In this document: piece by piece, positions 53,555 through 62,097 of the stretch
How positions within the stretch are numbered: the first letter of the stretch is position 1
Layout of the letters: every line of letters begins with the position of its first letter
DNA from: Frankia sp. R82
GTDB taxonomy: Bacteria > Actinomycetota > Actinomycetes > Frankiales > Frankiaceae
Reading direction: 5' to 3'
Assembly: GCF_023716925.1 (NCBI RefSeq)
Contig: NZ_JAMQQG010000021.1
Coordinates: forward strand, 35,666-97,762
DNA length: 62,097 nucleotides
Translations under genes and position numbers: made by a program
Notes under the pieces: generated by a model
Databases searched by the model: none
What the model was told of the DNA's origin: nothing
Seen by the model: only the letters and a program-made list of their open reading frames with translations

Positions 53555-54398
53555 AGGACCTCACGATCACTTCTCGCACCCGGTGGAGCACTGCGCTCAC
53601 GAACGATCGCAGCCTGTTGAGATAAACCCATTACGAGCGCCAAGAAAAGGTCCCGAGGGATCACCGTACAAGCTCGTACGGACAGCGTTCGGTGCACAGG
53701 CAACAACCCGCTGTCGAAAATCCGCCCGCCCGAGCCGAAAAAATTCCGCGAACGCGTTTCCCGGCGATCACGGTGCGAAACGAAGCTCCCGCTCCTCCTT
53801 TACCCATCAAGACCGGGACAAGCCGGCGCGATACTCAGCGCGGTCTCGACGCGACGCGGCATCGTGGCGTCCTACTGCGGTCGGGTGACCCGAGGAGACC
53901 AGCGGTACGCCACAATGCCGGAGCGGGCCTCCCCCCGACGAAAGGCCCGCTCCGGCGACAGCCCGGAGTCGGTGGTTCCGCCCACCGCCCCGCGACCAGG
54001 ACGCGGGGGCAGATCATCCGGTGGTGGGAAACACGTTGGTCCGGCGCCACTAAGACAACCGTGGGTCGGGCCTTTCGCAAAGAGCATGAGGGTACATCCG
54101 GACAACGTCGGACAGGGGCGGCGTACAGGTCCGGACAATGCCCCGTCACCCGTCCTGGACAGACCCCCTCCGGGCGGTATCCGATGTGGCGCGCAGCATC
54201 TCCCGGACCGGTTCGGGGTCGGCGCCGACGGGCAGTATTCTCGCTGCATCGCCGCATTTGCGGGAGGGCACTGCGGTCCCGGCCGGACCGGAGCGGGCCA
54301 TCCGCGCACCGGCGACAGGGAAGGTCACGCCCGGGCTCGTCGCCAGCCCCAGCAAAAGCCTCCTTAGACCCTAAATGTCCGTTCTCAGGAGACCCGGT
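53555..54398. other. 0.8-kb stretch with a strong hairpin and no gene
   Basis: No frame here shows family patterns. The most obvious structure is the 14-bp hairpin at 53917-53956. TCCGGACAA occurs twice (around 54094 and 54132). A small RNA or long leader for the kinase-TIR gene is possible. Confidence 0.4.
53917..53956. terminator. 14-bp perfect hairpin in a gene-free region
   Basis: GCCGGAGCGGGCCT (53917-53930) and AGGCCCGCTCCGGC (53943-53956) pair exactly across 12 bases. It is far from any gene stop in transcription direction, so it may end a small RNA. Confidence 0.5.
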
Positions 54399-56249
54399 AT
54401 GACCCCCTTCGTGGACCAGCGGTTGCGGGAAAGACTCGATAAGAAGGCTGCGGACGAGCTGGATCAATGGTGCGTCCAGTCCGAGAACAGCTTCACGCTG
54501 GACCACTGGCTGACGAATGGGCTGTCGACGGCTGCCGTCGCCGCCGTCCTCGAGCGGCACCCCCACCGCGGGGCCGAACTGGTCATCATGAAGGCCGACC
54601 GGGCCACCGGCGAGCCTCGGCCCGGCGAGTTCGCCCGGCATGACGATGCCCTCCACCACGTGAAGGCCTTCGCCGAGTTGCACCTCGCCCAACGAGTGCG
54701 CGAGCCCGTCTCCGGCGGCAACGGGTGGTGGTTCGTGTTCCAACGGGTCGCCGGCGGCAGCCTGTCCGACCTGGTCACCCTGCAAACGGTGCTGCGCGCC
54801 GTTCTGCACCCGTCGCGTGACCGGCATGGCTCGCGCCTGGTGGCGGGCAACGGCCAGGGGTCGTCGTTTCCCCCGGCCCAGACCCGGTCCTACTCCCTGC
54901 CCAGCGCCGACGCCGCCATGTTCGCCGCCACCTTCGCCGATGCCAGCGCCACCGTCGTCAGCTCGACCCTCAACGACTGGGCCGGCCGGCCACAGGTGGA
55001 ATTCCTGGACGTGCCCATGATCCTGCACCGCCAGCTCGGCCACCGCGCAGCCCCGAACGGCGCGGTCACCAAGCTTGCGCAGGCCCACCCCGGCCCCACC
55101 CTCGTCTGCGAGGACGAGGACCAGGCCCTGCCCAACCCCTTCAGCCTCGTGTTCGACACCGACCGCTACCGCGACATCCAACTCCCGACCTTCATCGGCC
55201 GCGCCCACGGTGACCTGCACATCGAGAACATCCTCGTACCCGCCTCCCTGCACAACATCGCCGCGTCCTACCAGCTCATCGACCTCGCCCGCTACTCCAC
55301 CGACGCCGTGCTCACCCGCGACCCCACCCACCTCGTCCTGCACGTCCTCGCCCGCACCCTGAACGAACTGGGCCCCACCGGACGCACCGCCGCCATCGAC
55401 ATGCTCCTCGACCCACGCGACGAAGGAGTACGGCTCCCCACCTGGCTTGCGACGTTCATCTCCGAAACCCGTAAGGCCGGCGAAAACTGGGCCCGCCAGG
55501 CAAGCCTGGTCGACCACTGGCGTGACCAGATCCCCCTGTCCCTACTCGCCTGCGCCCTGACCTGCGCCGTACGCCCCTCAACCCGCCCCGAGGACCGCGG
55601 CTGGTTCCTCCGCCTCGCCGCCAACGCCGCCGCCGTCATCTTCGGCCAACACATCCCGGCAGGCGTTGGCACACCCACAGCGACGACCACCCCACCAGCA
55701 ACGGCTACGTCATCCGCCACCGCGGCACGTCCGGCCACCCTTGCACCGTCCGCCACCGCCACGCCATCGTCTGGCCCTGCGTCCTCGGCCACCGTCGCCC
55801 CACCCACCGCCCCACCCACCGCACCGTCCGCCGCAGCTGAGGCTGCGCCGCGGAGCACCGGCGACTCGGCTCGGCGTTCCAGGTCGCAGCCGGCGTCGGA
55901 CATCGACATGGTCATCTCCTACGCGCCCACCGACGAGTCCTGGGCAACCTGGATTCACTACCACCTAGTGAAGGCCGGCTGGCGGGTAGCGGACCTGGAT
56001 CCCACCCGGGCCCACGGACAGAGCCGATCACAGGCCGGCTCAACGCAGACCCGAACCCTCGTCGTGGTATCACGAGCTCACCCCCTGCCCGCGACTGGAA
56101 CGACGCACGATCTGGTCGTGGTACAGGTCGAGGAAACCCAGCCATCCGCCTCGGCCATCGACATCGACATGGTCGACCTCGCCGGCCTTGGCGAGAGCGA
56201 GGCCCGCACGACGCTCCTCACCCGAATCTCGGCGATCTTTCCCCGCTGA
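54399..56249 (+). CDS. Aminoglycoside-phosphotransferase-like kinase fused to a TIR-like domain
   Basis: Predicted 616 residues from ATG 54399, with AGGAG seven bases upstream (an ATG at 54375 lacks one). The first 420 residues have a kinase-like fold of the APH/choline kinase type: the catalytic loop AHGDLHIENIL near 270 and LIDLARYS near 293 instead of DxD. A Thr/Ala/Pro linker (about 430-490) leads to a C-terminal TIR-like domain: DMVISYAPTDESWATWIHYHLVKAGWRVADLD (pieces). The later part of the TIR, including the usual S-xxxxxE catalytic helix, is not recognisable, so it may bind NAD rather than cleave it. The combination belongs with conflict-system proteins (compare TCAD9-type domains); name and role are inference. 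Confidence 0.7.
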   Translation: MTPFVDQRLRERLDKKAADELDQWCVQSENSFTLDHWLTNGLSTAAVAAVLERHPHRGAELVIMKADRATGEPRPGEFARHDDALHHVKAFAELHLAQRVREPVSGGNGWWFVFQRVAGGSLSDLVTLQTVLRAVLHPSRDRHGSRLVAGNGQGSSFPPAQTRSYSLPSADAAMFAATFADASATVVSSTLNDWAGRPQVEFLDVPMILHRQLGHRAAPNGAVTKLAQAHPGPTLVCEDEDQALPNPFSLVFDTDRYRDIQLPTFIGRAHGDLHIENILVPASLHNIAASYQLIDLARYSTDAVLTRDPTHLVLHVLARTLNELGPTGRTAAIDMLLDPRDEGVRLPTWLATFISETRKAGENWARQASLVDHWRDQIPLSLLACALTCAVRPSTRPEDRGWFLRLAANAAAVIFGQHIPAGVGTPTATTTPPATATSSATAARPATLAPSATATPSSGPASSATVAPPTAPPTAPSAAAEAAPRSTGDSARRSRSQPASDIDMVISYAPTDESWATWIHYHLVKAGWRVADLDPTRAHGQSRSQAGSTQTRTLVVVSRAHPLPATGTTHDLVVVQVEETQPSASAIDIDMVDLAGLGESEARTTLLTRISAIFPR

Positions 56250-56287
56250 GCGACTGTGCCCTTCCGCCATCCCGCCCGGTGTCCCCG

Positions 56288-59038
56288 TCATCCGGCCGCC
56301 CCGATCCCCGTCCCGGCGCTGACGTCGGCTCCGGACTCGGTCCCGGTCCTCGTGCCGGCATCGCTTTCGGTCCCGAACTGACCTTCGGTTCCCGGTCCGG
56401 GTCCGGGACTGGGACCGGGACCGTCGGCTGAGGGTGCGGCGACGACTACGAGGAGCTGGTCGAGGCGAACCTGGTCACCACGGTGGGCGTGCACCTCGGC
56501 GACAACTCCCGAAACCGGCGCAGTCACGGGATGCTCCATCTTCATCGCCTCGACGATGGCCAGCGGCGTTCCGGCGACGACGGTCTCCCCTGGTGTCACC
56601 AGGACGGCGGTCACCGTTCCGGGCATCGGGCTACGGGCAGCGCCGCTGTGCGCCGCGGCGCGCGGCCGGGTCGACGGCGCGGGCGCCTCCGCGAACCCCC
56701 AGGCCCGGCCGTCACGCCCCAGCCACAGCACCCGACCGCTACTTTCGTTCGACGTACGGTCGACCGCGGTGCTCTCGCCGGTGGCCCACGCGAACGACCA
56801 ACGAGTGGTGACCGATCCGATGGTGATCAGCAGGTCCCGCTCGCCGTCCACCTTCACCACCCGCACGGACGCGGGCACTGGCGCATTCTCGCCCAGGCGG
56901 ACCCTGGCCGAGGCGGGTGTGCCCCGGGCTGAGACCCGCACGGTCCGCGACATGCCGCTCAGTGCGACGCCTCCCGCCGGTGTGATCTCCCCGGCCGGCT
57001 CGTTGTGCCCCGCTGCTTCGGCGCCTCCGGTCGTCGTCTCCGAACCTGCCCCGACACCGTTCGCGCCGACGTCTGTCGACCGGGATCCCGACGTTGCCGA
57101 CGGCGCCGCGCCCACCTGCGCCCCCGTCCCGGCCGGAGGAAGCACGACCTCCCAGCTCAGCCAGGCGGGTTCACCGGGACGCCACCCCGAGGGGACATCC
57201 CACGGATCGATCAGCGCACCGGTCGGTTGTAGCGCGAGCAGCCGCACCAGCGCGTAGGCGTAGATCGCCTCGGCGGGCGGATCGTCCCGGACGAGGCCAC
57301 CCAGATCCCGTTCGATCAGGCCGGTGTCAAGGCGGCCGGCGCGCACGTCCGGGTGATCGAGCAGCGCCCGCAGGAACCCGATGTTGCTACTGACGCCGAG
57401 CAGAACCGTGCCGGCCAGCGCCGCATCAAGACGAGACAGCGCGGCCCGCCGGTCAGCTCCCCAGGCAACGATCTTGGCAACCATCGGGTCGTAGTCGGTG
57501 CCGACGGTGTCCCCGGTGGCGATGCCGGCGTCGACGCGCAGGGCCGGGCCGGCCGGCTCGCGGAAATCGAGCACGTCCCCGCCGGTCGGCAGGAATCCAC
57601 GGGCCGGGTTCTCGGCGTACACACGGGCCTCGACCGCATGGCCCGCAGTACGCACATCGGCCTGGCCAAACAGCAGCGGCTCGCCGGCTGCGATTCGGAT
57701 CTGCTCGGCGACCAGATCCACACCGGTGACGAGTTCGGTGACGGCATGCTCGACCTGCAGCCGGGTGTTCATCTCCATGAAGTAAAACTCGTCGGGCACG
57801 TCCGCGGACATGATGAACTCGACCGTGCCCGCACCGACGTAGCCGACCGCCCGCGCCACCGCAACGGCAGCGGCGCCCAGACGGATTCTGGTCCGCGGGT
57901 CAAGCAGTGGCGACGGCGCCTCTTCGATGATCTTCTGGTGACGTCGCTGCAGGCTGCATTCGCGTTCGCCCAGGTGAAGCACCGCGCCATGCTGGTCGGC
58001 GAGCACCTGCACCTCGACATGGCGGGGCTGGGAGATCAGCCGTTCCACAAACAGGGTGTCGTCACCGAACGCGGCGGCAGACTCCCGGCGAGCGGAGGCC
58101 AGCGCCTCCGCCATCCCCGCCGGCGCACGCACGATCCGCATGCCCTTGCCGCCCCCGCCGGCCGACGGCTTGATCAGCACCGGATAGCCAATTTGACCGG
58201 CGGCCTTGATCAGCGCCGCGTCGTCCATCCCGGGCACCGACCGGCCCGGCACCACAGCAACCCCGACCTCCGCCACCGTCCGCCGCGCGGCGATCTTGTC
58301 GCCCATCAGCTCCACCGCGGTCGCCGACGGTCCGATGAACACCAGGCCAGCAGCCTCGCATGCCCGCACGAAGCCGGCGTTCTCGGCAAGGAATCCGTAA
58401 CCCGGATGCACGGCCCGCGCGCCGCTCACTCTGGCTGCTTCGAGCACCGCGTCGATGTCAAGATAGCTCTCGCGGGCCGGCGCCGGCCCGAGCCGGACGG
58501 CCAGATCCGCCGCTCGAACATGACGGGCATCGGCGTCGGCATCGGAATGCACGGCGATCGCCCGAATGCCGAGCTCACGTAGAGTCCGTATGATCCTGAC
58601 CGCGATTTCCCCACGGTTCGCCACCAGGACAGACGTAATCCCCAGCCCATCGCCGCCGGCTCCCCGTCCCAGCAGGGGATTTTTCGCGGTCGCAACCGCG
58701 TCCGCCACTCCCATCGCATCACCACCTGCGCCGACGTTCACACCCGCTGTCCCGCGTGTCTCCCCGTTTCCGGCCGGGTCGTCATCGGCCACCGGGGTGG
58801 GCAGCGCGGACGACACGGAGATGACCGAGTCATAGCTGCCGTTCGCGGACAGCCCCGCCGGCGCGAGAGCGGAAGGCACTGAAGCTGGCGGCGCCACGGC
58901 TGGCTGCGCCGGAGTCATCAGCGCCGGGTCAGTCCCTACCCGGCCATGATCTGCCGGTGCAGCGGGCGGCGCCGCAGCCGATGTAGGCGCAGACGCCGCT
59001 CCAGCAGCGATGGGGTGCTCACCGGTCCCGCCCGTCAC
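56288..59038 (-). CDS. Acyl-CoA carboxylase alpha subunit (biotin carboxylase + biotin carrier)
   Basis: GTG 59038 with GAAGGA is the preferred start (916 residues); ATG 58714 would remove the Ala/Pro-rich first 110 residues. The biotin carboxylase part starts at [13 protein letters not shown] and has the Gly-rich loop [13 protein letters not shown] near 297 and [14 protein letters not shown] near 424. The carrier domain has EAMKMEHP near 832, where Lys takes biotin. After it comes a Gly/Pro/Thr-rich tail of about 60 residues. It carboxylates biotin with ATP and bicarbonate, and works with the carboxyltransferase gene just upstream (79 bp). Which acyl-CoA is used is not readable. Confidence 0.92.
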   Translation of the reverse strand: MTGGTGEHPIAAGAASAPTSAAAPPAAPADHGRVGTDPALMTPAQPAVAPPASVPSALAPAGLSANGSYDSVISVSSALPTPVADDDPAGNGETRGTAGVNVGAGGDAMGVADAVATAKNPLLGRGAGGDGLGITSVLVANRGEIAVRIIRTLRELGIRAIAVHSDADADARHVRAADLAVRLGPAPARESYLDIDAVLEAARVSGARAVHPGYGFLAENAGFVRACEAAGLVFIGPSATAVELMGDKIAARRTVAEVGVAVVPGRSVPGMDDAALIKAAGQIGYPVLIKPSAGGGGKGMRIVRAPAGMAEALASARRESAAAFGDDTLFVERLISQPRHVEVQVLADQHGAVLHLGERECSLQRRHQKIIEEAPSPLLDPRTRIRLGAAAVAVARAVGYVGAGTVEFIMSADVPDEFYFMEMNTRLQVEHAVTELVTGVDLVAEQIRIAAGEPLLFGQADVRTAGHAVEARVYAENPARGFLPTGGDVLDFREPAGPALRVDAGIATGDTVGTDYDPMVAKIVAWGADRRAALSRLDAALAGTVLLGVSSNIGFLRALLDHPDVRAGRLDTGLIERDLGGLVRDDPPAEAIYAYALVRLLALQPTGALIDPWDVPSGWRPGEPAWLSWEVVLPPAGTGAQVGAAPSATSGSRSTDVGANGVGAGSETTTGGAEAAGHNEPAGEITPAGGVALSGMSRTVRVSARGTPASARVRLGENAPVPASVRVVKVDGERDLLITIGSVTTRWSFAWATGESTAVDRTSNESSGRVLWLGRDGRAWGFAEAPAPSTRPRAAAHSGAARSPMPGTVTAVLVTPGETVVAGTPLAIVEAMKMEHPVTAPVSGVVAEVHAHRGDQVRLDQLLVVVAAPSADGPGPSPGPGPGTEGQFGTESDAGTRTGTESGADVSAGTGIGAAG

Positions 59039-59117
59039 GTCGATCCTTCCACGCACGCCCTGCCTGTCACGTCACTCGCTCCCGCCGTCGGCCCGCCCTT
59101 TCCCTCATGGCTACAGC

Positions 59118-60797
59118 TCACATCCGAAACACTCCATAACCAACCGGGTCCAGCGGCGCATTGGCCGCTACCGAAAGGCCGAGCCCCAGCACCATCCGGG
59201 TGTCTGCCGGGTCGATCACGCCGTCGTCCCAGAGCCGCGCGGTCGAATAGTACGCGTTACTCTGCGTTGCATACCTCTCCCGGATCGGCGCTCGGAAGGC
59301 GGCCTCCTCCTCCTCTTCCCAGTCAGCGCCGGAGGCTGCCAGCTGGTCGCGTCGAACGGTGGCGAGCACTGCGGCAGCCTGATCCCCGCCCATCACCGAG
59401 ATCCGCGCGGTCGGCCACATCCACAGGAAGCGCGGGGAGTATGATCGTCCACACATCGAGTAGTTCCCCGCACCATATGAGCCGCCGATGACAACCGTGA
59501 ACTTCGGCACCCGGGCACAGGCCACAGCGTTGACCATCTTCGCGCCATGTTTGGCGATGCCAGCGGCTTCGTACTCACGACCGACCATGAAGCCAGTGAT
59601 GTTCTGCAGGAACACCAAAGGGATGCCGCGCTGGTCGCACAGCTCGATGAAGTGGGCCCCCTTGAGCGCCGACTCGCCGAACAGCACCCCGTTGTTCGCC
59701 ACGATGCCCACCGGATGGCCATGCAGCCGAGCCGTGCCGGTGAGCAGGGTGGCGCCGAACTCCGCCTTGAACTCGACGAACCGGCTGCCATCGACGATCC
59801 GAGCGATGACTTCACGGACGTCGTAGGAGGTCCGCCCGTCCGGCGGCACGGCCGCGTACAGCCCCGCAGGGTCGACAGCAGGCTCTTCCACCGGCAGCAC
59901 CTCCCACGACCGTGGTGCACGAGGTCCCACTGTCGCCACAATCGACCGGACAATGCGCAGCGCATGATGATCATCGTCGGCAAGATGGTCGGTAACGCCG
60001 GACGTGCGTGCGTGCAGCAGCCCACCGCCCAGCTCCTCGGCGCTGACAACCTCGCCGGTCGCAGCCTTCACCAGCGGCGGACCACCCAGGAAGATCGTCC
60101 CCTGGTCGCGGACGATCACCGCTTCGTCGGCCATCGCGGGGACGTAGGCACCACCCGCCGTACATGATCCCAACACTGCGGCAATCTGCGGGATACCCTG
60201 CGCCGACATTCGAGCCTGATTGTAGAAAATGCGACCAAAATGGTCTCGATCCGGAAAAACTTGATCCTGTAGCGGCAGAAACGCTCCACCCGAGTCCACG
60301 AGGTAGATGCAGGGCAGCCGATTCTGCAGCGCGACCTCCTGGGCGCGCAGATGCTTCTTCACCGTCAGCGGGTAGTACGTGCCGCCCTTGACCGTCGCGT
60401 CGTTGGCGACAACCAGGCACTCCCGTCCGCTGACCCGCCCGACTCCAGTGATGATGCCCGCACCCGGGACTGGATCCTCGTACAGCCCGTTCGCAGCCAA
60501 GGGGGACAGCTCGAGGAACGGGCTGCCCCGGTCAAGCAACGCGTCGACCCGGTCGCGCGGAAGCAGCTTGCCTCGTTCTACATGCCGTTCCCGCGCCCGC
60601 GGTGACCCGCCCGCCGCGGCGACAGCTAGCCGCTCCTGCAGATCCGTCACAGCATGCCAGTGCCCTTCGGCATTGCGCCGAGCCTGCTCACCGGACGCAT
60701 CGACCCGGCTGACCAGAGCGGGAACGTCGACCGCCGAGGCGGTACCCACCTCGACGGTCGGCACCCCGGCGGCGCCTCCCACGCGTACTGCGGTCAT
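59118..60797 (-). CDS. Acyl-CoA carboxylase carboxyltransferase subunit
   Basis: Predicted 559 residues from ATG 60797. Blocks: [45 protein letters not shown] in parts, [60 protein letters not shown]. This group (methylcrotonyl-CoA or geranyl-CoA carboxylase beta type, with GxxC in NYSMCGRSY) carries out transfer of carboxyl from biotin to acyl-CoA. It is first in the two-gene operon; a perfect palindrome lies 25 bp upstream. Confidence 0.93.
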   Translation of the reverse strand: MTAVRVGGAAGVPTVEVGTASAVDVPALVSRVDASGEQARRNAEGHWHAVTDLQERLAVAAAGGSPRARERHVERGKLLPRDRVDALLDRGSPFLELSPLAANGLYEDPVPGAGIITGVGRVSGRECLVVANDATVKGGTYYPLTVKKHLRAQEVALQNRLPCIYLVDSGGAFLPLQDQVFPDRDHFGRIFYNQARMSAQGIPQIAAVLGSCTAGGAYVPAMADEAVIVRDQGTIFLGGPPLVKAATGEVVSAEELGGGLLHARTSGVTDHLADDDHHALRIVRSIVATVGPRAPRSWEVLPVEEPAVDPAGLYAAVPPDGRTSYDVREVIARIVDGSRFVEFKAEFGATLLTGTARLHGHPVGIVANNGVLFGESALKGAHFIELCDQRGIPLVFLQNITGFMVGREYEAAGIAKHGAKMVNAVACARVPKFTVVIGGSYGAGNYSMCGRSYSPRFLWMWPTARISVMGGDQAAAVLATVRRDQLAASGADWEEEEEAAFRAPIRERYATQSNAYYSTARLWDDGVIDPADTRMVLGLGLSVAANAPLDPVGYGVFRM

Positions 60798-60821
60798 GGC
60801 CACACCCCCACAATGTCGACA

Positions 60822-60838
60822 CATCCTTGCCAAGGATG
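60822..60838 (-). promoter_or_regulatory. Perfect 17-bp odd palindrome in front of the carboxylase operon
   Basis: CATCCTTG-C-CAAGGATG is an exact palindrome 25-41 bp upstream of the carboxyltransferase start. The length and position fit a TetR- or GntR-type repressor operator. No regulator gene lies next to it in the window. Confidence 0.65.
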
Positions 60839-62072
60839 ACGTTTTTCCAGGTCAGCAGGTTGCGAATCCTCTTGCCTCCGATGGACATAGAACCGCGCGG
60901 CGCCGTGTGCGGCCACGCGTGACGCACCCCACCACCCGACCGTCGCCATACCCCGAATTCGGTACACCGCCTCCGACTGAATTGTCATCATTGACGCCAC
61001 CGCGGCATACCTTAGCGGCTACCAGCCGGCTGACTCCCCGCCGAGCTCGTAGCCCTTCCCGTGCTGGGCCGATTGGCTATCCTCCCGGCAGCATCGGTCC
61101 CAGGCCCGAGGTCCGCGGACAAACCGCGAGCAAATGCCAGGTGGTGTCGAGTTTCGCCAGCCTCCAGTCCTGATCCGACAGCGCGCGCACGGGCCACCGC
61201 CGCGGGCGTCGGGCGAGCACGCAACGCAGACACAGCCTGACAGGCGAACCCTCGACATGAAGATCACGTATGACCACTCCTCGCGAGCCATGATCGGCTC
61301 CGACTCCATGCGCCCGCGCACAGCGCGACTACCGTCCCAAGCGTGCTTCGAGCCCGTCCGCCCGGCCGACACGCATCCGTCTACGCGTTCCCACTCCGCC
61401 CGAGCCACCCGGCATCTACTCACCGCATCCCTGCTCTCACATCAAGAGAATCACCCGACCCGCCTCGCAGGTCATCTTCACCCCGGGAGAGACGACCGAA
61501 ACCCATGGGCGACGTGCATCCAAAATTGCAATGTGAACCGACCTAAGAAACCACGAGACCATGGGTACACGAAAAATAATTTGAGGATTTAAACCCGAGC
61601 ATGGATACAAATATCCAAGGCTACATACTCACCATCTCGCCCCAGCCTTCGGGGCCGACCCACCCTCGAGAGTCTGCCGATCTCTCAACGAGACAGCACC
61701 GATCATACATGAGATTGCGGCGCCGTCCATAGGGAGATCGACCGGAAGGGTCCCCTCTCGGACCAGGAGTCGCATCGGCACTCGGGTGGACGAAGAGCAG
61801 CCTCACGGACCCTCGAACACTGCACTTCACCACTTCTTTCTCGGTGTTGTGGTCGTGGTTCCGGGTGGGGTGTGGCGTGTTTCTTCGAGTGTGTGGTGGG
61901 GGGTTGCCGGTGGACGACGAAAGGTCTACTCTTCGAATGCACGTTCGAGCATGGCTGGTGGGTGTCGTCGGTGGTTACCTCTGCCGGCCGGGGCCTTCTG
62001 TTCCCGTGTTCCTTCGTGCCCTTCGGTTCTTTTTTCTGTCGGCTTTTTCTTGTCGGGAAGGGGGTGCTGGTG
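60839..62072. other. 1.2-kb stretch without a recognisable gene
   Basis: Open frames here are short or Arg/Pro/Ser-rich with no family pattern. Around 61550-61640 the DNA is AT-rich, unlike the rest. From about 61830 it becomes GT-rich on the plus strand. It ends with an SOS-like box and a new gene start. Confidence 0.45.
61933..61948 (+). promoter_or_regulatory. SOS (LexA)-like box, one mismatch
   Basis: TCGAATGCACGTTCGA differs from TCGAAC-N4-GTTCGA in one base and lies about 125 bp before the gene start at 62073. It is the second such box in the window. Confidence 0.5.
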
Positions 62073-62097
62073 ATGGCGGTGGGTGTCGAGGCGATGT
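62073..62097 (+). CDS. Start of a gene cut by the window edge
   Basis: ATG at 62073 with GGGAAGGGGG upstream opens MAVGVEAM and runs off the window. Too little is present for a family. Its SOS-like upstream box suggests control by DNA damage. Confidence 0.4.

Noticed and set aside
61786..62073. 95-codon frame near the right edge
   Set aside because: Val/Gly/Ser/Trp-rich composition from GT-rich DNA and spans the SOS-like box; more likely leader DNA of the gene that starts at 62073.

Overview
The window looks like chromosomal DNA of a high-GC actinobacterium, most likely Frankia or a close relative. The signs are strong GC bias with many GTG starts, an F420-type (LLM) oxidoreductase, a RamB/isocitrate lyase pair, actinobacterial LexA-type SOS boxes, WD40 and HTH-STAND-TPR proteins, and many low-complexity repeats inside genes. 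I saw no rRNA, tRNA, CRISPR array, intact insertion sequence or replication origin.

Layout. 1-9.9 kb: the end of a WD40 protein, a Tat-exported purple acid phosphatase, a minus-strand pair for surface polysaccharide work (acyltransferase 3 and a GH26-like lipoprotein), two overlapping small Cys-motif genes, a nitroreductase, an ACMSD-type amidohydrolase and an aldose epimerase. 10.6-15.0 kb: a metal-chelate uptake operon (binding lipoprotein, LLM oxidoreductase, FecCD permease, ATPase) behind an AT-rich, palindrome-rich leader. 15.6-25.9 kb: the most unusual part. It is a one-direction gene set with two divergent paralogues of the M29 aminopeptidase/NicX fold, a 23-codon peptide gene with a near-perfect ribosome binding site between them, a hairpin just after the peptide, a haem-oxygenase-like diiron-type protein, an acyltransferase-like protein, an SDR, and a dedicated aspartate-semialdehyde dehydrogenase and aspartokinase. 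A DUF2817 zinc carboxypeptidase-like gene and an MFS exporter converge on it. I read this as a candidate peptide-dependent (RiPP-like) biosynthetic cluster with its own supply of aspartate semialdehyde, possibly served by the upstream chelate importer. That reading is inference.

26-42 kb: a secreted TNT-domain protein, PhzF, a cold-shock protein, a perfect orphan LexA box, an amino-acid binding lipoprotein, two divergent citrate synthase genes (one with an N-terminal HTH), a SnoaL protein, three decayed genes (LOG/TIGR00725, a CMD-like fragment, a tyrosine recombinase), HxlR, EthD, a GltB-like FMN protein, a VOC protein, a P-loop kinase, MaoC, acyl-CoA dehydrogenase and DinB.

42-53.6 kb: a short threonyl-tRNA synthetase behind a Thr-Thr-Thr leader peptide and hairpin (candidate attenuator), isocitrate lyase divergent from ramB with two RamB-like boxes, a K+ channel with two RCK domains, an HTH-STAND-TPR protein and a UbiA-like membrane protein. 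54.4-62.1 kb: a kinase-TIR fusion, an acyl-CoA carboxylase pair behind a perfect 17-bp palindrome, then about 1.3 kb without recognisable genes, ending in an SOS-like box and the start of a gene cut by the window edge.
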